A DNA stretch of 64,000 nucleotides, from NCBI GenBank assembly GCA_021234155.1, contig JAJEKV010000036.1, positions 14,560,863 to 14,624,862 of the forward strand. The letters run 5' to 3'. This DNA comes from Isoetes taiwanensis (lineage: Eukaryota > Streptophyta > Lycopodiopsida > Isoetales > Isoetaceae). Shown piece by piece: positions 1 to 10,341 of the stretch. Each line of letters begins with the position of its first letter. The first letter of the stretch is position 1. The translations under genes and the position numbers were made by a program. The notes under the pieces are model-generated. The model ran no database searches, was not told where the DNA came from, and saw nothing but the letters and a program-made list of their open reading frames with translations.

Positions 1-906
1 TTTGGCAAGCGAGAAATGTAATAGTAATTAATAAAAAGAGCGGAAGCCATAGGTGAACAATTTAAACCCAATGCACGTTTGTGCTTTCGGGGATGAAACA
101 TTTTAATCAAACCCATTTTTAAGCTAGATACTGGGTTACAAGCTTAGAATTCCTTACTATAGTATTAAAAGCACAAAATTCCATGTTTCGAAAACTATCA
201 TAGATGTTTCCAATTGCATGCCAAGAGATACAAGAGCAGCAAGTCGGTATCAATAGTTAAATATCCAATGCCTATCGGACATAATAACCAAATAAAAGGC
301 CCTTGCATCCTTAAAGGAGAGCATACAGCATATAGCAAAAGTATTGCATAACTACTAGTTATGCTTTGAGCCATACATTCTCTTAGGAAAAAGTAATAGC
401 TATCACCTGAGAAACAAGACTTTGAGAAAGAAAGACCACAGTTTTTGCTAATGTCTCCATCGATTCTTTCATTATACTAAGTGTGCAATCCAATCCAGTC
501 TTCAGAAAACCTTTATCTTCAAGCAAAACAGAAACAAAAAAATGACAAAGACAGGAGAAGCTCGGTACCTAGCCAATCAACATGATATTAGCATAAGAAT
601 GGTAATGCATAAAGGGCCAAAAGGTACAATGGGACTTCTCGGTTTATCACCATTCATCCCTTGTAAACCTTTTGCCCTGCATGCTTGAAAGATAAGGTAG
701 AAAAAGAGACTTGCACTTAAAGTATTATTGAATGATGCTCACAGTCATAATACATAGGAATACAATCTGAAATTCAGTTAGAGCCATAGCTAAAATAAAT
801 AGACCTGTATTATGACAAAATACCCCAGGTCCATGTTCGATTAACTCAAAAGGAGCTAATTTTCCAGACAGTTTCTAGTAATCTACCGGATTTAAGTTTA
901 AGGATT
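1..906. other. Non-coding or intronic DNA with one small exon-like segment
   Basis: No long open frame is seen. On the minus strand, 476-407 looks like a short exon: it is preceded by an AG (478-477), followed by a GT (406-405), and reads in one frame as IMKESMETLAKTVVFLSQ and a few more residues. It may belong with the exon-like pieces at 918-1527. I do not recognise the protein. The rest of the stretch shows nothing I can name. Confidence 0.3.
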
Positions 907-917
907 AAAGGAAATAC

Positions 918-1527
918 CTGAAATTCTTCTTGAGCAGAAGAATACTCTTCTTCTTGTTGTGTTTCAGGTACTAATAGCTCAGTAACAGAATCTTTGTCAT
1001 GAAAATTATTGTGTAGACTGCTGGAACCTCCACTGTATTTTTTGTTGCCATTAAAGGCCTTAGCTCCAGATGAGTTTCTCTTCTAACCCTTATCTCCCTT
1101 ATGACCAGCCATGATTTTGTTGTATTTAACAAACTCAGAATCAAATAAGCAAGCAAGAAATTCTGCCCGTATGAACTCCTCTCTCAAAGCTTCTTTGTCT
1201 GAACTAGACGTAAGTGGGTTTTGGTCCGAATCCAAGTTCCACATTTGAACTGTATTGGGATTCCTAAATTATCAATGAACCATAAGTTAGGATTATGAAG
1301 TTTCGAGGCAACTAACTCAAAAAACCAACACGCACGAAGAAAATTCGTCAAGCATATATGTTACTGGGATATAGGCTAGATCCAAAAAACCAATCTTACC
1401 GGATCTGTAGGAATAATGTAAACTGTCAAGCGCTTGTGTAGAAATACATGAGAAAGGTCATATTCACCATGTCAGAAGACTCAACCGGGCCCCGATTAAC
1501 AAGCCTAAGGTTAAATCTATCCTCCAT
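918..1527 (-). pseudogene. Unidentified minus-strand gene remnant (two exon-like pieces)
   Basis: Two minus-strand pieces look like exons. The first starts with ATG at 1527 and ends at 1400 before a GTAAG donor. The second runs 1263-918 between a TTTAG acceptor and a CAG|GTATTT donor. If spliced, the frames join and include WNLDSDQNPLTSSSDKEA and REEFIRAEFLACLFDSEF, hydrophilic and exon-like. Each piece carries one in-frame stop: TGA at 1428-1426 and TAG at 1085-1083. The putative ATG lies only 33 bases from the target-site duplication of the neighbouring MULE, so insertion of that element may have separated the gene from its promoter. I do not recognise the family. The alternative is a coincidental open stretch, but the matched splice signals argue for a real, probably dying, gene. 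Confidence 0.35.
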
Positions 1528-1559
1528 ATCTCTGGGGTCTTTGAGCATGAGAGAAAACT

Positions 1560-1568
1560 ACTTTTTAG
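1560..1568. repeat. Left target-site duplication of the MULE
   Basis: ACTTTTTAG, identical to 8796-8804 beyond the right end. It shows that the element is a single transposition event and fixes its ends to the base. Confidence 0.88.
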
Positions 1569-2222
1569 GGGTGAAAATATCCTTACCTCGGTTTTGGTGA
1601 TTCCCTACCGGAATCACAAACCCCCTAACGGGATCCGCGTGGGAGGCCCGTTTCGTGCACACCGATGCAACTTAATAAAATCAATACTGCCCCGCTGAAT
1701 CACAATGAATACACCGGATGGAATCACAACGTATTTATACCTCTGAAGGAATCACGGCGACGGAATACGACCGGCCTGACGGAATCACCACGGAATTATT
1801 CCACGCGATGGAATCACGGGCGTTGCAATACCGGATGGAATCACCACGTGAGGATTCCACCCCGAAGGAATCACGCCAAGGAATACCGTCGGACGGAATC
1901 ACCACGGAATTATTCCACGCCATGGAATCACGTCGTAATACCGCCGGATGGAATCACCGCCAGGGATCCCGCGCACGTAATCACCACCTTGCAATTCCCC
2001 GGACGGAATCACCATATTCGATTCCGTTCGATGGAATCACCAACATCGCGAATCTTGGGCCCGTGGAATCACCAAAGTCGATTCCACCGGACGGAATCAC
2101 TTCCACGACCATTCCTCCGGCGGAATCACCTGTCTGATTCCTTCGGACCGGAATCACCAAGCAAAATCTGATTCCGTCCGGTGGAATCCGCGTCGCCCGT
2201 GAATCCACCGGATGGAATCACC
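1569..2222 (+). repeat. Left terminal inverted repeat of the MULE, made of GGAATCACC-type units
   Basis: The reverse complement of 8249-8795 can be followed through this segment, with insertions and deletions: shared landmarks are the terminal 19 bases, a GAGGCCCGTTTCGTGCAC block, and an AAGCAAAATCTGATTC block near the inner end. From about 1680 inward the repeat consists of dozens of imperfect copies of GATGGAATCACC and its partner GGATTCCAC, spaced irregularly at roughly 15-30 bases. The open frames that cross it in several phases are a by-product of this repeat and are not genes. Confidence 0.85.
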
Positions 2223-2449
2223 TGTGGAATTCTCCAAACGAATGCATGTTACGTGCGTCGCAACATCAAGACCGCATTCATGGACGGATCGGCCCGGTAG
2301 TGGTGTCGTCGTGAGTCCAACTTCGCCGAATTTAAAAACGTGCATCCCCGCACCCTTTTGTGTACCATCGCGATGGAATCACCTCCTCTATTCATCCGAG
2401 GGATTCACCTGGCATTCCTCTGCTCTAGGACGGCATCGGGGAGCTCGGG

Positions 2450-4335
2450 ATGGATTTGGACGAGAGGATCGAGGAGGTTAGTGCCTGAAACAACTGATTT
2501 GCATGTCCTTGCAGCGGGGCAAGCTCTGATAGCATTTTTATTGACAGCTGCAATCAGGCATTTGGCAAACAGACCTGCGAAGGGGGCATTTTGATCACGA
2601 TCGACCGCCACGGGTTATGTTAGAGCACCCGAGTCACGAACCCGGAAGGAGGAGGTACTCAACCGGTTTGGGTGTGCCACATTCCCACCTCACGGGTTGG
2701 GGATTTCATAGCCAGGGGAGCAAAAAGTGGGGAAGCACCATGCAGTTTCTACATAAGAAGCTCTCAAAGAAATAAAGAGCTATCCAAACCGGGCAAAGGT
2801 TCATATTTGACTTTGAAGAGGTGTGAATTTCCTTTCCCTAGCTTGTGATAATTTATTTGGATTTTAAAGCTTGTCTGATTCATTCCCTGTGCAACAAAGG
2901 TACTGGTGTGTCTTTGGGCGGAAGACAATTCCCGAGAACACTCATGTTGTTGAGGATCGGCGTCCCCTCGAGGCCAAAGAAGGAAGAGGATTGAGAGGGG
3001 AGAGTGTTAGAAGGGGTTGCCAATGTCATTTTACTTTGAAACAGCTCTATCTTCTTCCCAATTGCACTCAAATTACCTATCACAAATGGGATCATGTGAA
3101 CAAGCAAGGTGCAATCGCCATGGTAAAGCACAACCTATTGAGAAAGGGTTGAGGTATAGGCTAGCAATCATGCTCTCGCTTTGAAAAGAAAGAATGGATC
3201 AAGCGAGGGCTAGTGCACTATATAACACCTAGAATGGTGATGAACATCCACCAGGAGAGGGTGAACTTGAAGAAAGAACTGGTTGGTTTGGAGGGTTGTG
3301 TAGGGGCGACATGTTGAAGATGCATGATGTCTACAATATTGATAAATTGGTGGCTCGAAATGTATGGAAGTTGCATGAAGACCAAGCAACAAGCATCAAC
3401 ATGTGGGTCCAACAACACCAAGATTGTGTCTTCCACTACGAACAAGGTGACATCTTTCAACTTGGGGTCATGACTCCCATTCAAAGGGATGCCATGGTGA
3501 GATTCGGAAAGGATAGAGCTATATGCCTTGACTCCACCTACAAGACAAACGAGAAGAGGTTTGGTTGCTCTTTTTTAGGTTTCTTGGAAATTAGGTTTGC
3601 TAAAGCGTGTTTCTATTTACATAGGTATTACCTCTTCACTCTCATTGGATTCGATGACCACTTCAATGGGCTGCCACTGGCTTGGATAATCACGAATACC
3701 CAAAAGAAAGAGACAATAGCTAGATGGTTGGAAGCTATGAAAGTGTGGATTGAACATCACGACGACACTTGGAAGCCCTCATGTTTTATCACCGATTCTT
3801 GTGACGCTGAAGTACAGGCGATAAAGAAGGTAACATTGTTTGCTAGTTTTCCTCATTTTCATTCTAGCTTATTTGGTTCCATACTAACCCATGTGTCAAC
3901 TTTCCACCTCCACCATAGGTTTTTTCCTCGGTGACGTGTCAACCTTTGCATCCGCACGTGAGGAGAGATTGGTTGAAGTGGTTGACAAAGAACGTGAAGA
4001 ATAAAGATTTGAGGAACCAAATGTTCAAGGAGTTGGGGCGAGATCATGTATGGAACAAAGTGTCCCCAGGTAACAATGAGTATGGGGATGATTACATACA
4101 AAATGTTAGAAGAGGCTTGAGGAAGTTGGAAGCATTAAAGAGAAAGTACCCACAATATCCAAAGTTGGCGGCCTACATGAGTCAAGAGTGGACTCGCTTA
4201 ACATTTGTGATTGGGTCCCGCCACAAGAATGTTTCCCCATTCCAATCAAGAAACCAATGCTTTAATAGAGGCTTCGCACAAGGCACTAAAATTGCCTTCT
4301 CGGATTTCCAAGTCCCATTAAAGGGCGAAGGATAG
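2450..4335 (+). pseudogene. Decayed MULE/FAR1-type transposase
   Basis: This is the transposase that would cut and re-insert the element. A possible first exon starts at ATG near 2453 (MDLDERIEE) and meets a GTTAGT donor. A second block (about 2871-3150) holds the N-terminal DNA-binding type region, with RRGCQCHFTLKQLY and a THY-like HKWDH segment. The catalytic core (about 3300-3830) has the first Asp in CLDSTYKT and the second in FITDSCDAE, as in MULE transposases. A likely intron (3830-3918, GTAACA to CATAG) joins AIKKV to FSSVTCQP and then VRRDWLKWL; the usual Cys-x-x-His-like pair after this block is not intact. The last part ends at a stop at 4335 without a visible SWIM zinc finger. Several stops separate the blocks, so it is most likely inactive. 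Family assignment is firm; exon limits are not. Confidence 0.7.
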
Positions 4336-5140
4336 ATTGGCTACTTCACATGCTTGTCCATGATGTGGAGACCCACATGGCATACTCTAGGTAATTCTTG
4401 GACCCACTCCCCATCAAAGCGTCTGGGTGGGGGATGTGTGAAACGTTGGAGACCTTCCACGGGAATCCTTATGCACTCACAACCGCGTCCCGAAGGTATG
4501 GCGGCAGAAATTGGCGGGACCTCTACGGTCTGCGACTCGGGAGCGGCCTTCTTGACTCTCAAGCACGCAATCCTTGGCGCCTCAAGAAAACCGAGGTCCT
4601 ACGGCGGCGCCACGATTACGAAGCTAGTGGGGGGGCGATCGCCATGCACGGAACTCAGCTACAAATCGTAAGAACATCCATCGTTTGGTTTTTACGGTGA
4701 ACATGATTCTTACGATTTATAGAGCCGCGGAGGTTGCGGACCTGATGATGATATCTTTGGAAGCTAGCGCGATGGTTTTGGGAAGCAAGCGCCAAGAGGA
4801 AGAAGATCGAGAGCCTCCGCGAGGACGGCATGCTAGGAATTATGATTCAATACGAAGAGGATGGCTGGTCGTGGCGAAGTATGATTAAGTCCGTGGAATC
4901 ACCCCCCTGGGCCTAGATTTTAAGCCCTAAATTGTCCGTCGGTGTAGCCACGAGGTGGCGGTTTCATTCCTGTTGCGTACGTCAGTTAAACGTCCGTCCG
5001 AGTGGCAGTCCTTTGACGTGACCAAGCAATTAATGCCTACGGCATGCAATGATGGGGGCGGGCATTCCATTGGATGGAATCACCAGCTTGTGATTCCACC
5101 GGATAGAATCACCCGCCGAGAATCACCCACCGGATGGAAT
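4336..5140. other. MULE interior with a second block of terminal-type repeat
   Basis: Overlapping open frames at 4354-4900 give no recognised protein; one (4398-4700) includes GRNWRDLYGLRLGSGLLDSQ and could be captured coding DNA. From about 4890 the GGAATCACC motif of the terminal repeats returns, densest at 5068-5145 (GATGGAATCACC several times). Confidence 0.4.
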
Positions 5141-5448
5141 CACCTACCCACACTCACGACCATTGCCAGACAAATAGTTCTCTATTTTTTGAATGGACGG
5201 CATATTCGAATATTCACGTTCAAAAATTTCGAAACAGATTCGCGCTAAATTACTTTCAAATTCAAATTCAAATGAGTTCAAAGTCTGAAACATTCCTGAA
5301 TCACCTACCCACACTCACGCATTGCCGGACAAATAGTTCTCTATTTTTGAATGGGCGGCATATTCAATATTCACGTTCAAAAATTTGGCAAAGCAGTTAA
5401 ATTACTTTCAAATTCAAATTCAAATGAGTTCAAAGTCTGAAACATTCC
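5141..5448 (+). repeat. Two-copy tandem repeat of about 160 bp
   Basis: 5141-5301 and 5302-5448 are imperfect direct copies. Both begin CACCTACCCACACTCACG, pass through ACAAATAGTTCTCTATTTTT and end with AAGTCTGAAACATTCC. The second copy lacks a few short blocks. They sit directly behind the internal GGAATCACC block. Confidence 0.8.
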
Positions 5449-8248
5449 GGAAGTCAGATTAAACCCAGCAATGCTGGTATTTTTGCTGTTATATTCACAG
5501 TTTCTCACATACATAATAAAAATTCAAGGCCCATGCACCCTTAAACGGGTCATGGGGCCACCGTTTTCCTCTCAATCTCCCCTCGTGCAAGTGGAAGGTG
5601 GTTCTTCTTTGCTTTACCACGGTCTCCGTTTTTGTAACATCACTTTGCAAATGAGGACCTCGTCACGTCGATCTCAAAGACGCCCAAACCATTTTGGAAG
5701 CATCGACAACCTGCAACTGGGAAAATTAGCACGAAGTTCGAATAGACTAGATAAAATTGGACACATATAAATACCCACAGATTGCTCTTTGGTGTTGCAG
5801 ATATCCTGCAAGAACCACTTCACGAAACAGATGGTGTAAATTCCGCAATCACAGGTGTTTTCTGGCGAGGGACCTTCAGAGACGCGGCCGCATTGTGCAA
5901 TCTGGGCGACTCAAAACTCCACCTCTTCATAACGTCGGAAACAAATCTGGGGCCAAAGGAATGAGAGAAACCCAAAAATTGACCTGAAAGGGGCATAATT
6001 TTAACTTACAATGTGGCTAAACAAAGGTAAGCTCGAAAGCATGCCCGACATTGAATCCAAAATGGAGCAACACCTGACCGAGTGCGGGCCGCAGGGCATG
6101 CATCAGCGTCTGAAACCAATATGAACAAGCTCCGGTGATTCTTTGCAAACAATTGCCAAACCGAATTAAGGTTCAATTGCCCATGAATGGATTTAAAACG
6201 GATTCTTTACACGCCATGATCGAAGTAATAGAACCCGACATTCTCGCATCCGCCAATTACCGCACGATGAACGGTTTAGGGATTAATTTAGCAAAATGGA
6301 TCATATGAACCGGATTGACCTTCCAAACTGATGCAGAAAAAGCCCAAAGGCCGCAGGGATGCCGCGAAAACATGCCGTGATCTTCGCTTTGGGGAATGGA
6401 ATGTATCAAGGCCCCGCAGAGACCACATAGTCGGCCCGAATCAAAGCCTTGTGATGCTTTCGGGTAGTGCTTATAAGACTGACTTACATTAGATAGGCAC
6501 CAACCCATTCTTCGTGATTACGCAATCCACATCATCACGGGACCTGAACTGTCGCGAAATCTTGGTGAGAAGTTGCCATACACACGAAATTACGGCTGTT
6601 GATGATTTCTTGCCCACTCGAATGGTACGTCTTTGCTTAGTGTCGATGGGTATTTAAATGTAAAGTTACTGGTCCACCTCCCTAAAGAAGACCTGATTGA
6701 TAAGAGAACATCAATTAAAAAGTTGGCTTCCGACCTATGCATCATGGGGATCTCAATTAAAGTGCCCTCCTCTTCCGGGATGGAGCTCGGGATCGGGAGT
6801 CCTCTTGAATGAATTGCCTCACGGAAACCTTCAATGTAGCCGGAGGTTTCAAACACTATATGGTTAGGGGCAAGATACTCCTCATTTTTTTTGCCCCTCT
6901 TCTTCCTTGGGTTTTCGGGGAGCTCCGAGTGGGAGCTTGCACACTTTCCCCCTCGAGGGGGATGCAAGATCTCCTTGGGCCTGTCGGCGAGTTCCTTGCT
7001 AAAATCATCATTCTCTACCTGAGCTTGCTCTCCGGAATATGAAATCTCTAGCCTTCATCTCTTCAATCACAAACCAAAACTCGGTGGCGATTTTTTTCTA
7101 ATTGCTTCCCTCTTACGCTCCTCCAAAGTTTCCTCTACCGGTCCCGCCTTATCTCCACCTGATTGACCCAAGGACCTCATAGCAGGATTAAGAAGTCCGG
7201 TGCTCAATCACGTCCTCCGCCATAGCCTCACCCTGCGCTTTGCCTCACCAAAATCCGCCTAAGATTATCTTTTGCGCCACGGATAATCTTCATCCCAAGG
7301 CCCGGCCCAGCTTCACCAATTCAAAGTTCCTCTTCCTTCGCTCATTTCTCGAGCAAATGGTTTCCGACCTCTTGCCAATGGCGGGCAGCCTTGTAATCAT
7401 TCGTCATGGAATGCTTAGCGAACTGTGGATCTCCGTGATCCCATTTTTGGAGTAATCGCTACTACAACCACCGAATAAACAATACCACCGCCATGCCGCC
7501 CGATCCAATTTCCAGCCGATTTCAGCATCCATGTATCCTGTTATCCTCGGGAGGGTTCTCCACGGCATCCTCTCCAAAATCTTCTGCTCTCGGTGTTGAA
7601 CTTTTCCTTTGCATCCTTGCACTCATTCTTTTCTTTACTTACCGGCTCCCCTTCCAAAGACACAGGAATAATTCGCCGCTCGACTAGCAAAGCGCTGCCG
7701 CACGGATGCAAGATCCGCCATCTCACCCGCGGCTCCAACCGCTCAAAACCTGGAGGAAATTTAGGAGGGGAGTCCACCTCCCGAATCGACCCGGCTCTTC
7801 CGACAACGGATTGTTGGCAAAAGAAATTTGAAAGCGGAATTGGCGGAAGATTCTGCACTGGAAGTTCTCATTAACGAGGTTCCGGGCTTTGATCCATCTC
7901 AAGCGGCCCGAGCGAAAAGGGACAAGAATTCGAAAGGGAGGGAGGAAATCCGAGGCGCCGCATCGGGGAGGAACGGAGGCGGGAACGGCTCGAGAGAGGG
8001 CTTTTTTTACGCCAATCTGTGGTGATTCCTTTCGAGAGGATCACTATCTTCAGGAAAGACGTGGCATGCAAGTGATAGGACAATGAACATGCAATCATTT
8101 CCTTGTCGCCTTAATACGGTAATAATAATACCCGTCGGACATTCAATTCAAAAGCCGAGCCACGAATTTGGCACGGCTTTTATATCAAATATCCACGGCA
8201 CCGATTTAATGGACCGGTAGCACCGACGGCTGGATCGCCCTTCGGCGG
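5449..8248. other. Unidentified cargo of the MULE
   Basis: About 2.8 kb between the tandem repeat and the right terminal repeat. No complete gene is seen. Exon-sized open stretches exist on the plus strand (5782-5964, with ITGVFWRGTFRDAAALCNLG) and, in a run, on the minus strand (8098-7871, 7858-7541, 7622-7404, 6967-6590; the last includes YIEGFREAIHSRGLPIPSS). The base composition is richer in G+C than the flanking DNA. Captured host fragments, as in Pack-MULEs, or a decayed second element gene are both possible; I recognise no family. Confidence 0.3.
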
Positions 8249-8795
8249 CGGTGATTCCATCCGGTGGATTCCGGCGACGCGATTCCACCGACGAATCAGA
8301 TTTTGCTTGGTGATTCCGGCCAAGGAATCGATTGTGGTGATTCCGTAGAGGAATGGTCGTGGGAAGTGATTCCGCCCGGTGGAATCGACTTTGGTGATTC
8401 CGCGGACGGTGATTCGCGATGTTGGTGATTCCATCGAACGGAATCGAATATGGTGATTCCGGGCCCGGAATTGCAAGGTGGTGATTCCGTCGTGGATCCT
8501 CGGCGGGTGATTCCATCCCGTATTACGACGCCGTGATTCCATCGGCGTGGAATAATTCGTGGTGATTCCGCCCCGACGCAACCTCGGGCGTGATTCGCCG
8601 GGCGGAATCCTCACGCGTTATCCATTCCATCCGGCCATTCTACTGCTTGTGATTCCGCGGGGCGGTATTGATTTTATTGCCGCATCTGTCGTGCACGAAA
8701 CGGGCCTCGCAGACGGATCCCGGGGGGTTTGTGATTCCGCGGTAGGGAATAACCTCGATGGAATCACCAAAACCAGGGTAAGGATATTTTCACCC
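8249..8795 (-). repeat. Right terminal inverted repeat of the MULE
   Basis: Inverted counterpart of 1569-2222: it shows the same unit in the opposite orientation (GGTGATTCC reads on the plus strand) and the same order of landmark blocks. It is about 100 bp shorter than the left copy because of deletions of repeat units. Confidence 0.85.
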
Positions 8796-8804
8796 ACTTT
8801 TTAG
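8796..8804. repeat. Right target-site duplication of the MULE
   Basis: ACTTTTTAG, perfect copy of 1560-1568. Confidence 0.88.
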
Positions 8805-9294
8805 GTTAGGAAAAAATTAAGTATACGGAGATATAAATGTTTATACAGAGTATAATGGTTAGAAATGTCAAATCGGGTTAGGTGTGATTTACCAACCACC
8901 ATTGTACAAAGTGTAGCTATGTAAATGTCTACAAACACTTGGGTGAAACCTAGAATATTGACCTCCTAGCATATTTAGATGTCCCAGCCATACCATCTAA
9001 CTTAACAAAGTATGGGGCACTTTCGGACAAAAGCCTAGTTATATTCCAATATTGAAGTTGGGAGATAGAAATTTACGGAAATAAATTCTCTAGTTAGATT
9101 CAATAGACCAATGCAACCATCTAACTGATATTGTATCTTTGTTTTATCTCAACATGATTTCTTATCTGAAGTAAAATTACCTTTGAATAATATCAATACA
9201 TTAGCTTAACTATTGAATAATATCAATACATTAGCTTAACCATTGTAACTACTTGTAGCAATTCAACATTCAAAAAAGAGATCGATCCAAATTT
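8805..9294. other. Intergenic DNA with a short tandem duplication
   Basis: No gene is seen. At about 9185-9243 a 29-base unit containing GAATAATATCAATACATTAG is repeated twice in tandem. Confidence 0.6.
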
Positions 9295-9644
9295 TGTTCA
9301 TTATAACCACAACTTGAACTTACAGAACTTGCAATACTTATTCTTGGTCCGACAAGACTAATGCCGAACCATCTCATTGCACTGTTTAAGAATACTGAGA
9401 TCCGTCGGCCTGGGCGAACCGAGCTGATTCAAAATGGATTTAACTCCATTTGATTCGGCCCCATGGATGCCAAATATTATATACCTAGGCTTTCTAAAAA
9501 AGCCTCGTTTCTAGAAACAACATGCTTATAATCTTAAACCTTAGGGATAAACATTTGTCCCTTATCTAGGTCTAGGTTAGTCTCTAAACCATGATTATAA
9601 TCATATCTTGTCATGATCTTAACTTGTCATGATCAATTACAACA
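9295..9644 (-). repeat. Candidate 3' LTR of the copia relic
   Basis: On the minus strand a purine-rich stretch (GAAGGAGGAA) ends at 9645 and is followed by TGTTGTAATTG. The candidate LTR ends about 350 bases later with AATGAACA, giving matching TGTT...AACA termini. No second LTR is present to prove the limits. Confidence 0.45.
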
Positions 9645-9789
9645 TTCCTCCTTCATGACAAGCAACAAAATAATAGACTGTCACAGTATCAGAGATTGAG
9701 TATTTACCTTGAGAGATAGAATAAATGTTGTAGCTCCCTGACTCCCAAAGATTAATTTGAACTTGTGAAACTTAACTTGTGGTAATGCC

Positions 9790-10330
9790 TTTGTTAACAC
9801 ACATCCGCAATTTGATCTTCGTGATTTATGTGTTCAATCGAGACACAACCTTTTGCAACCAGTTGTCGAATGAAATGCATATGAATTTCTATGTGCTTTG
9901 TTCTCTGATGGAGGACAGGATTCTTAGTGATAGCTATACAACTGAGGTTGTCACTTAATAATACAGTAGGGCCTTGTTGCACAACTCCAAGTTCTCTTAA
10001 TTGTCTTCTAGCCCACACTATCTCTTTTCCGGATGTAGTGGCGATATTCTTCTTCAAAGAAATGGCATAGCTACACTTGTTTGTTTCTTTGACTTTCAAC
10101 TTACGATCCTCCTCCTAGCATTAGAGTAAACCCCGAAGTAGACTTTCTGTAGTCTAAATCTGATGCCCAATCAGCATCATAGTAGGCCTTTAGTTGAAGA
10201 TCATTATTTGAGAATGTGATCCCTTGTTCCTGTGTACCTTTCAAAAACCTTAGAATCCTCTTTGCAAATCCCAAGTCTTTGTGACACGATTACTTGCATA
10301 TCTACTTAATAGACTAATGAGAAAGCTATG
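9790..10330 (-). pseudogene. Copia RNase H fragment
   Basis: The minus strand encodes the RNase H end of a copia polyprotein. Around 10,270-10,130 one can read a KGTQEQG and YYDADWASD-like segment. At 10,099-9,794 an open frame contains VLLSDNLSCIAITKNPVLHQ, then RTKHIEIHMHFIRQ and EDQIADVC, which is the conserved C-terminal block of copia RNase H, where the element protein would end. At least one frame break lies between the pieces. Confidence 0.8.
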
Positions 10331-10341
10331 TCCAGTCGAAA

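Larger units (their letters stand above)
1569..8795 (+). mobile_element. Mutator-like element (MULE), complete with 9-bp TSD
   Basis: The element is 7,227 bp. Its ends are inverted copies starting GGGTGAAAATATCCTTACC (left at 1569; right, read on the minus strand, from 8795). It is bracketed by a perfect 9-bp direct repeat ACTTTTTAG at 1560-1568 and 8796-8804, the target-duplication size expected of MULEs. The inverted ends continue for about 650 bp on the left and 550 bp on the right. Inside are a decayed MULE/FAR1-type transposase on the plus strand (2450-4335), a second internal block of the terminal repeat motif (about 4890-5150), a two-copy 160-bp tandem repeat, and about 2.7 kb of unidentified sequence. 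The transposase has lost its frame in places, so this copy is unlikely to be autonomous. Confidence 0.88.

Noticed and set aside
1665-2208. Long overlapping open frames on both strands at the left MULE end, rich in ESP, GIT and WNH
   Set aside because: They arise from the GGAATCACC repeat read in different phases and recur at the inverted right end (8148-8614). They are repeat, not protein.
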